Source of the DNA: Bacteroidales bacterium
GTDB lineage: Bacteria; Bacteroidota; Bacteroidia; Bacteroidales; UBA932
Assembly (NCBI GenBank): GCA_020026355.1
Contig: JAHHQP010000003.1
Coordinates: forward strand, 1 to 64,000
Length of the DNA: 64,000 nucleotides
Reading direction: 5' to 3'
Part shown: one piece after another, positions 58,225 through 64,000 of the stretch
Layout of the letters: the number at the start of each line of letters is the position of its first letter
Numbering within the stretch: position 1 is the first letter of the stretch
Translations under genes and position numbers: made by a program
Notes under the pieces: generated by a model
The model's database searches: none
What the model saw: only the letters and a program-made list of their open reading frames with translations
Told to the model about the DNA's origin: nothing

Positions 58225-59598
58225 TTATCTTGCATGTCTCTTGAAGCCGAAGCTCGGTTTCGAACTTTTCTTTTCCAGACGGAATTCCACCGGTATAGTG
58301 ATCGAAGTCCGTACTTTCTCGCCCTTCACACGTCCCGGACGCCATTTCGGAGAAGCGGATACGACACGGATCGCTTCTGCATCCAGCAACGGATCCACAC
58401 CACGTACGACCCGAACATCCGAAACCTTACCGTTCTTCTCGATGATGAAATCCACCATGACGCGTCCCTGGATACCATCTCTGACAGCTTCCTTAGGATA
58501 TTTCACATACTGATAGACCCATTTTTCCAAGAACTGACGCGGTTCCGCACTATTGAGGAACATCGGACGCTGGTCGCAGTCATAGAAAGCGACGACGTCA
58601 TCGTAATCCTTTCCTCTTCCCGGCACCGCATCGGCATCGAAGACGAAATCTTCAGATACATTGGCCAACCTCTCGATGAAGTTGTAGATGTATTCAAGTT
58701 CACGTTCCATCATCGGATAATCGATGATGGCTTCGGTATCTTTCCACGTATTGTGCTCGCTGTATTTTCCTCTGGTGAAATGGATGGAAGGAATTTCCTT
58801 GGCATAGAAAGCCCGGTGGTCAGACGGATAGAGCTCGTAGGCGACCAGTTCCGGCTGGACCGGCAGCAGTTCCGCCGACAATTCCCGAACCACACGATTC
58901 ATGTCCGGATTGGAAGAGGTATAGGCATAGAACTGGTCTCCGGCGCCGAGCATGTCCAGATTGACCATAGCATCGATCTTGTCCGCATCGGTAAAGGAGC
59001 GGTTCAGGAAATACCAGGAACCGGCAAAGGTTTCCGCAGATGCACCGAATGCGACGAAAAGCACAGAGCGGCGGAACATCCCGGCATTGTTCTTCACGGT
59101 ACGCGCCAGTTCCAGCAGCATCGCCAAGCCGGAGGCGTTTCCATTGGCCCCGGCATAGACTTGCTCCACAGGGCGTCCATCAACGGTCATCGTCGTTTTC
59201 CCGAGATTGTCCAGACGAGCACCGACGACCACATAACGATTCCTCAATCTGGTATCGGAACCCTGGACGAAAGCGACGACGTTGCGGGAAGTCAAGGTAT
59301 CACCGCTTTCTCGACGGATACCGAAAAGTTCTCCTTCCTCGGGAGAAAGGACATCTACGCCATAAGCCTTGAAGATTTTCTCCACATAGAGAGCAGCGGC
59401 CTTCTCACCTTCCGAACCGGCGGCACGCCCCTCCATCTGCCGTGAAGCGAGATAAGAGACATGAGCCTTCAGAGAAGTGACCAGGTCACTGTCATAAAGA
59501 TCCCTGTAAGTGATCTGACCATCCCTATACTGTCCGTAAGAGAAGGTGCTGAAGAAGAAGAACCCCAGAAGGGCCAACAAATTCCGGACTTTTGTCAT
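58225..59598 (-). CDS. M28 peptidase-like protein, predicted inactive, with C-terminal TonB domain
   Basis: A 457-residue exported protein. A signal peptide (1-22) precedes an M28 (aminopeptidase) fold about 35-330 and a TonB_C domain about 345-440 (EKWVYQYVKYPKEAVRDGIQGRVMVDFII). The M28 metal site is mostly lost. GAHxDHLG is GARLDNLG (Arg128 for His), GADDNASG is GANGNASG (Asn152-Gly153 for Asp-Asp), and the GAEE catalytic pair is GASA (Ser187-Ala188). Asp215 (NLDMLG) and His282 remain. So it is more likely a structural or binding protein than a peptidase. It follows the SPOR lipoprotein gene by three bases. Confidence 0.83.
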   Translation of the reverse strand: MTKVRNLLALLGFFFFSTFSYGQYRDGQITYRDLYDSDLVTSLKAHVSYLASRQMEGRAAGSEGEKAAALYVEKIFKAYGVDVLSPEEGELFGIRRESGDTLTSRNVVAFVQGSDTRLRNRYVVVGARLDNLGKTTMTVDGRPVEQVYAGANGNASGLAMLLELARTVKNNAGMFRRSVLFVAFGASAETFAGSWYFLNRSFTDADKIDAMVNLDMLGAGDQFYAYTSSNPDMNRVVRELSAELLPVQPELVAYELYPSDHRAFYAKEIPSIHFTRGKYSEHNTWKDTEAIIDYPMMERELEYIYNFIERLANVSEDFVFDADAVPGRGKDYDDVVAFYDCDQRPMFLNSAEPRQFLEKWVYQYVKYPKEAVRDGIQGRVMVDFIIEKNGKVSDVRVVRGVDPLLDAEAIRVVSASPKWRPGRVKGEKVRTSITIPVEFRLEKKSSKPSFGFKRHAR

Positions 59599-59601
59599 AA
59601 C

Positions 59602-60168
59602 CTATTCATTAAGCAGGATCCAGACATCCGGCGGACAGAATTTCTTCTGGCGGACACTCTTGAAAGCTTCCACGGCCTCCGCGAGCCGGTCACTCTGACA
59701 TATGCCGACAGCATGCAGTCCGTTCCGGAAAGAAATCAATACCGGAACATACCCCTCGCCGGCCACCTGAGCCAGCAGATTCTCCGCATTCGCCCTTCTG
59801 CTGAAAGAGCCGATGATGATATAATATCTGGAATCAAGTTTCGTCGTATAGAGCCCACCGAGTTCCGTCGGATTGAGGATGGTACCGTTCAGCTGCTGGA
59901 GAGAATCAACCAGAGCCAATGAGTCCGTGATCATACGGGCCTGCATGGCAGACAAGGAGTCAGCTGCCGCCTGACGGGCAGCGATCAAGGAATCCAATCG
60001 CAGCTGTTCTTTCTCCTGCTGAAGCTTGAGTTCCTCGAGACGGGCGATTTCGACACGTTTCCGGTCAAGATCGCTGCTGGTGGGACGGCCGGCAAGACTG
60101 CGTAGAAAATCGCAGCTGGAAGTGACCAGGAGCACCATCAAGAAGGCCAGAACTACATGATTCTTCAT
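59602..60168 (-). CDS. SPOR-domain lipoprotein
   Basis: A 188-residue protein with lipoprotein signal (MKNHVVLAFLMVLLVTSSC, lipid Cys19). A charged coiled coil spans about 38-90, and a C-terminal SPOR domain (about 110-185: YYIIIGSFSRRANAENLLAQVAGEGYVPVLI) follows, which binds denuded septal peptidoglycan glycan. It leads the SPOR/M28-like/leuS/YitT operon. A cell-wall-binding role at the division site or periplasmic peptidoglycan is inferred. Confidence 0.85.
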   Translation of the reverse strand: MKNHVVLAFLMVLLVTSSCDFLRSLAGRPTSSDLDRKRVEIARLEELKLQQEKEQLRLDSLIAARQAAADSLSAMQARMITDSLALVDSLQQLNGTILNPTELGGLYTTKLDSRYYIIIGSFSRRANAENLLAQVAGEGYVPVLISFRNGLHAVGICQSDRLAEAVEAFKSVRQKKFCPPDVWILLNE

Positions 60169-60208
60169 AACTATCCGAAATTAAACATGCACAGTGAGTC
60201 TATCTTTG

Positions 60209-60239
60209 CAAATTTAACGAATTAATCATCTGAGACAAA
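60209..60239 (-). promoter_or_regulatory. Promoter of the SPOR-M28-leuS operon
   Basis: TTTG (60236-60239), 19 bases, TAAATTTG (60209-60216): full consensus on the minus strand, 41 bases before the SPOR gene ATG. Confidence 0.68.
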
Positions 60240-60249
60240 ATAAAAATGA

Positions 60250-60257
60250 TATATTTG
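60250..60257 (+). promoter_or_regulatory. -7 box directly before the CapA gene
   Basis: TATATTTG, exact consensus, ends only five bases before the ATG at 60262. If used, transcription would begin at or very near the start codon. No -33 TTTG at usual spacing. Confidence 0.4.
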
Positions 60258-60261
60258 CATC

Positions 60262-61434
60262 ATGACCAAATTCCTCCACACGACCACATTATTCCTGCTT
60301 CTTCTTTCGTCCGCCACCTGCATGGACGGACAAAGCCAGCACCTGGACCGGCAGCCCGTGCGGATAAAATTCGAACCTTCTCCCGAGGCGATCGGCCTGC
60401 ATGGAAAAGGAAGGGAGGCAGACACTGTCCGGCTCTGTTTCCTCGGAGACGTGATGCTTCACCGCCAACAACTCGAAAACGCGCTTCTACCCGACGGCAA
60501 TCCCAAGGATCCGGCAGATTACCGCTTCGACTGTTTCCGCTTCATCCGCGAAGAACTGGAAGCAGCTGACCTGGCCGTCGCGAACATGGAATTCACCCTG
60601 GCTGGTCCACCGTTCTCCGGCTATCCTTGCTTCTCTGCCCCTGACAGTTACGCAACTTATATGGCCGATTGCGGCATCGACGTTTTCCTGACCGCCAACA
60701 ACCACATCCTGGACAAAGGCTCGGCCGGCACCCGCAGAACTCTGGAAGTCTACCGTTCCATGGAAAAAAGTCACGGCATCCGCCGGACCGGCTGCTCTCT
60801 TGAAGGAGAAGACTTTCCCGCTCCCCTGACCGTCCGGGTCCGGCATACCCGCATCGCACTGCTGAACTTCACCTACGGCACGAACTGCGGCAAGACGCGC
60901 CATTTCCCGGAAGTGAACTACCTCAACGGGAAGCATCTGGACGCCTGCTTCAGAAAAGCGGAAGCCACCCAGCCGGACTGCATGATCGCATTGCCTCATT
61001 GGGGCGAAGAATATCAGCTTCTCCATTCACCTGAACAGGAAAAGACAGCGCAGGACATGGTGACAAGAGGAGCAGACCTCATCATCGGCGCCCACCCTCA
61101 TGTCGTTCAGGACCGCACCACAGTACAGAAGAACGGGAAAGCAGCAGAGGTCCTCTATTCGCTGGGCAATGCAGTCTCCAACATGAGCGCCCCGGACACC
61201 CAGATCGGCCTCATGGCCCATGTCACCCTGATCCGTCAGATCAATGGGGACGTCCGTCTCCTACCCGTAGAAGTCACCTGGCTATGGTGTTCCAGACCAG
61301 GAGGATATAATGAACGCTATACCGTCATTCCGATCGAAAGATTCCTCGACCGGAAAGAAGAATGGAAGAATCCCTGGGATTTCGACAAGATGATCAGCTC
61401 CTGGGAAAGAATAAAGAAAATAAGTTTTGATTGA
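60262..61434 (+). CDS. CapA family protein (PgsA-like metallophosphoesterase fold)
   Basis: A 390-residue exported protein with an N-terminal signal (hydrophobic residues 5-18). The CapA fold shows LCFLGDVMLHRQQ, VANMEFTLAG, TANNHILDKG (near 140) and ALPHWGEEYQ / IIGAHPHVVQ (near 245-285), in the calcineurin-like order. CapA/PgsA proteins act in poly-gamma-glutamate or other capsule synthesis; no capB/capC lies nearby, so the substrate is unknown. The phoH gene follows after three bases. Confidence 0.87.
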   Translation: MTKFLHTTTLFLLLLSSATCMDGQSQHLDRQPVRIKFEPSPEAIGLHGKGREADTVRLCFLGDVMLHRQQLENALLPDGNPKDPADYRFDCFRFIREELEAADLAVANMEFTLAGPPFSGYPCFSAPDSYATYMADCGIDVFLTANNHILDKGSAGTRRTLEVYRSMEKSHGIRRTGCSLEGEDFPAPLTVRVRHTRIALLNFTYGTNCGKTRHFPEVNYLNGKHLDACFRKAEATQPDCMIALPHWGEEYQLLHSPEQEKTAQDMVTRGADLIIGAHPHVVQDRTTVQKNGKAAEVLYSLGNAVSNMSAPDTQIGLMAHVTLIRQINGDVRLLPVEVTWLWCSRPGGYNERYTVIPIERFLDRKEEWKNPWDFDKMISSWERIKKISFD

Positions 61435-61437
61435 TAT

Positions 61438-62397
61438 ATGACAAGAACCATCACATTGGAAGCGATCGACCCCATCGAAATCTACGGGGCCGGAAACAAG
61501 ATACTGGAGTATCTGTGCAGCTATTACCCGGACTTGAAAGTCGTTGCCCGAGGCAATGAGATCAAGCTCGAGGGTGATGAAGCCAAGATAGAAGATTTCA
61601 ACGAGAAGATTCACCAGCTCATCCGGAAAAGAATGCGCAAGATGAGCCTCAACCCTTATGATGTCGAGGACCTCTTCGACACGGAAGCCTCTCCGGAGCG
61701 CTTTGATGTCGACCCTAATACCGTGATCGTGTACGGCAATGACGGAAAGCCGATCAAGCCGAGGAACCACACCCAGCAGGAGATGATCAAGGCATACCTG
61801 GAAAACGACCTGGTCTTCGCGGTCGGTCCTGCCGGTACCGGAAAGACCTACGTCGCCATTGCCCTGGCGGTAAGAGCCCTCAAGAACCGGGAAGTCAAGC
61901 GCATCGTCCTCACCCGCCCTGCCGTGGAAGCCGGCGAACGTCTGGGCTTCCTCCCAGGAGACCTCAAGGACAAGCTGGACCCTTATCTGCAGCCGCTCTA
62001 TGATGCCTTAGGCGACATGATTCCGCCGAAGAAACTGCAGGAGCTCCTCGAAGAAGGCTCCATCCAGATTGCCCCATTGGCCTATATGAGAGGACGGACC
62101 TTGGAAAAGAGCTTCGTGATCCTCGATGAGGCGCAGAACACCAACATCGGCCAGCTGAAGATGTTCCTGACCCGTATGGGCCAGAATTCCAAATTCATCG
62201 TGACCGGAGACGCATCTCAGGTCGACCTGCCGAACAAGCACGAGTCCGGACTGCTGAAAGGCATCGCCTGGACCCGGAACATCAATGGCATCAAGACCAT
62301 CACCTTCAGGAACGAAGACATCGTCCGCCATCCGCTCGTATCGAAAATCGTGAAAGCCTTCGATCGAAAGGAAAGAGAAGAAGAGCAGGAACGATAA
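61438..62397 (+). CDS. phoH: PhoH family ATPase
   Basis: A 319-residue cytosolic protein. The N-terminal part (1-105) is a KH-like region; the PhoH ATPase domain holds Walker A VGPAGTGKTYVAIA (near 128-141), VEAGERLGFLPGDL, MRGRTLEKSFVILDEAQN (Walker B near 220-237) and TGDASQVDLP. PhoH proteins are ATP-dependent RNA-binding/helicase-like enzymes often linked to RNA decay and ribosome maturation. Second gene after CapA; ends at a strong terminator. Confidence 0.94.
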   Translation: MTRTITLEAIDPIEIYGAGNKILEYLCSYYPDLKVVARGNEIKLEGDEAKIEDFNEKIHQLIRKRMRKMSLNPYDVEDLFDTEASPERFDVDPNTVIVYGNDGKPIKPRNHTQQEMIKAYLENDLVFAVGPAGTGKTYVAIALAVRALKNREVKRIVLTRPAVEAGERLGFLPGDLKDKLDPYLQPLYDALGDMIPPKKLQELLEEGSIQIAPLAYMRGRTLEKSFVILDEAQNTNIGQLKMFLTRMGQNSKFIVTGDASQVDLPNKHESGLLKGIAWTRNINGIKTITFRNEDIVRHPLVSKIVKAFDRKEREEEQER

Positions 62398-62422
62398 AGC
62401 AAATGAAAACAGGCTGAAAAGA

Positions 62423-62458
62423 AAGCGCCGGACCCTCTCTACAGGGTCCGGCGCTTAT
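62423..62458. terminator. Bidirectional terminator between phoH and the TPR gene
   Basis: AAGCGCCGGACCCT pairs perfectly over 14 bases with AGGGTCCGGCGCTT around CTCTAC. T and A tracts flank it, so it can serve the convergent genes on either side. Confidence 0.85.
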
Positions 62459-62481
62459 TGTCTTGTCGTCTAACGGAACGA

Positions 62482-63798
62482 TCAGCCTTTGAACAGCTCA
62501 TTGTATTTGTCATACAGTGGCTTGTAGGTAGCCTCGTCTTTGGAGATCAGACGGTAGTAGATATTCTTGAGGTACTCAGCTACGGAATTCTTCAAGCTTT
62601 CGTCAGAAGTCGTGGAGTAAGCCTTCTCGAACGGCTCAACAGCCTTGATCAGTTCCGCGAAGTAGTCCTCGACCAGCTGATTGTATTTCGCGTCATCCAT
62701 CTCGTTCTGTGCTTTCTCCAGAATCTCAAGTGCTGAATTGTAGAACAGGAGACCCTCACCGATATGACCGAAAGCATACTTAGGGTCAATCTGAGCACAT
62801 TTGCGGTAAGCGACTACAGCTGCCTCGATCTTGCCGAGTTCCTTGTTGATGTTACCTTCTACATAATAGAGCGAAGCATTGTTCGGCTCATTCTTCTTGG
62901 CGACATCAAGCAGTTCGAACAGACGACCTGCATCGGCATTCTCGTCAGCCAGATAATAATTGATCAGTCCGATCAGGATGCTCTGACTCTGCGGGAATTT
63001 CACGAATCCGTCCTCGAGAACCTTTCTGCTGGACTCCTTGTCTCCGAGCTGAGTGTAGATATCACCCAGTTTAGCGAAGACCTCGCCACCTTCATAATAG
63101 TAGCCATAACCCAGGCATTTCTCGAAGTATTCCTTTGCATGCTCGAAATCTTTCACCATCCATGCAGTGAAACCGGCATTGTAAAGCATAGTCGTATCCA
63201 CTTTGCAGAGCGGCTCTGTCAGTGCAGCTTCATAAGCGGCCGCGAATTTCTCGCTGGCAGTCTTGAAGTCACCAAGAGTGTACTTGTTCATACCCTCTGT
63301 GATATATCTGCTGGAGATTCCCTCGATACCGTTCTTCAGATCTTTAGACTTCTTATGCTTCACATCCAGTTCATAAGCTTTCTTGTAAGCCTCCATAGCC
63401 TTGACCAATGCATCTGGTACAGGGTATTTGAGGACATCTACCATGAACAGCACATTGTTCTGGTTGAAATAAAGTTCCTTGTCATTGTAGATTTCCTTCG
63501 TACATGGCTGGCCTTCAAGCGTCACCTGCTCGACCTTCTTCACTTTCTGCTTGCCGAGAAGAAGCTGGAGATCCGTCTTGTTCATGTTCATCATGATTCC
63601 GCTCTGAGGAGCATCGTAAGCCTCCACATAGCATTTGGCAAGTTTCAACCATGTTGCGGTCTTAGCGGCCTTCTTCGGATTCTCTGTTGCTGCTTCCGCA
63701 GACTTCACTGCTGCGACAGCCTGCTGGTTAGCAGGATTCTGTGCATATGCAAAAGACATTGTACATACCAATGCGATTGCGAGGAGAATTTTTTTCAT
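62482..63798 (-). CDS. Exported TPR-repeat protein
   Basis: A 438-residue protein with signal peptide MKKILLAIALVCTMSFAYA. The body is made of tetratricopeptide repeats (for example MLYNAGFTAWMVKDFEHAKEYFEKCL, FAKLGDIYTQLGDKESSRKVLEDGF, LYYVEGNINKELGKIEAAVVAYRKCA), seen over about 130-400. TPR proteins scaffold protein contacts in the periplasm. Function unknown. It lies 27 bases behind gyrA and is probably cotranscribed; the same gyrA-TPR order is found, from memory, in Bacteroides. Confidence 0.85.
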   Translation of the reverse strand: MKKILLAIALVCTMSFAYAQNPANQQAVAAVKSAEAATENPKKAAKTATWLKLAKCYVEAYDAPQSGIMMNMNKTDLQLLLGKQKVKKVEQVTLEGQPCTKEIYNDKELYFNQNNVLFMVDVLKYPVPDALVKAMEAYKKAYELDVKHKKSKDLKNGIEGISSRYITEGMNKYTLGDFKTASEKFAAAYEAALTEPLCKVDTTMLYNAGFTAWMVKDFEHAKEYFEKCLGYGYYYEGGEVFAKLGDIYTQLGDKESSRKVLEDGFVKFPQSQSILIGLINYYLADENADAGRLFELLDVAKKNEPNNASLYYVEGNINKELGKIEAAVVAYRKCAQIDPKYAFGHIGEGLLFYNSALEILEKAQNEMDDAKYNQLVEDYFAELIKAVEPFEKAYSTTSDESLKNSVAEYLKNIYYRLISKDEATYKPLYDKYNELFKG

Positions 63799-63825
63799 AT
63801 CGTTCGACTAGTTTAATGTTGTTAT

Positions 63826-64000
63826 TTATTCTTCTGATGTAGTAGTTCCTTCTTCAACGGCGGATTCCCCTTCAGCGACGGCCGGAGATTCATCTTCCTC
63901 CTGCTTGCCTACAGCTGAAACCGCAGCGATGGCATCTCCTTCCTTGATGTTGATCAAAGTGACACCCTGTGTCGCTCTATGTGCAAGTTTGATACCATCC
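63826..64000 (-). CDS. gyrA: DNA gyrase subunit A, C-terminal end (cut by the window)
   Basis: The last 58 codons of a gene running off the window. RATQGVTLINIKEGDAIAAVSAV matches the final blade of the GyrA C-terminal beta-pinwheel that wraps DNA. It ends in an acidic tail (about 28 residues rich in Glu, Asp, Ser, Thr), as in E. coli GyrA, which tunes supercoiling. ParC is less likely because its CTD lacks this closing segment and tail. The catalytic part lies outside the window. Confidence 0.8.
   Translation of the reverse strand, partial: DGIKLAHRATQGVTLINIKEGDAIAAVSAVGKQEEDESPAVAEGESAVEEGTTTSEE

Noticed and set aside
1..64000. CRISPR arrays, insertion sequences, integrases, rRNA genes
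   Set aside because: Looked for repeats with regular spacing, transposase/integrase motifs and rRNA sequence by eye; none seen. Short unmarked elements could be missed without a computed search.

Overview
The window reads as chromosomal sequence of a Bacteroidales (Bacteroidota) bacterium of about 50-55% GC. Several things point there. Promoters follow the Bacteroidota pattern: a TTTG box about 19-20 bases upstream of a TAnnTTTG box, seen cleanly before the tRNA genes, parE, the DUF4493 operon, rpsF, gpsA and rplS. Shine-Dalgarno sequences are mostly weak. LeuRS carries the lineage insertion before KMSKS. Families largely confined to this phylum are present (DUF4493, PCMD, DUF4831, DUF5683, HHH/beta-barrel proteins). 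No insertion sequence, phage, CRISPR array or rRNA operon was seen. The genus cannot be fixed from this stretch.

Layout: 1-1000 holds a YefM/YoeB-type toxin-antitoxin pair and a DUF2795 gene; then folE, htpG, tRNA-Phe and priA (1.1-6.6 kb). A lipid kinase diverges from a parA-parB-DUF5683-mltD operon (6.6-12.2 kb), which meets an HHH/beta-barrel gene tail to tail. hpt-adk-obgE-PAP2 (14-16.8 kb) converges on dut-murF, followed by tRNA-Ala. A five-gene minus-strand operon (19.0-27.1 kb) encodes four cell-surface lipoproteins with DUF4493, FN3-like and PCMD modules plus a beta-barrel protein. Divergent from it are parE, a PlsC-like acyltransferase and an acyl-CoA ligase. Next come the rpsF-rpsR-rplI operon, an lpxL-like/DUF4831/pepD operon, a POT transporter, and a long plus-strand run: zeta-like kinase, tldD, tldE, slyD, GT2, trkA and an ABC-F gene (38-46.4 kb). 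gpsA diverges from grpE-dnaJ; rplS and tRNA-Arg follow; then an almost gene-free stretch with a decayed small gene, ettA, a membrane-anchored AraC regulator, an operon of SPOR lipoprotein / M28-like-TonB protein / leuS / two YitT proteins, CapA-phoH, and gyrA (cut by the window end) with a TPR gene.

Most of the window is housekeeping: replication restart, segregation, topology, translation, chaperones and envelope lipids. The observations most worth following are a 40-base element shared by the htpG and grpE-dnaJ upstream regions, an M28-type domain that has lost most of its metal ligands and is fused to a TonB C-terminal domain, the DUF4493/PCMD surface-lipoprotein operon, and a terminator-like hairpin lying immediately downstream of the rpsF promoter. 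All functional calls rest on reading motifs by eye; no database search was possible.
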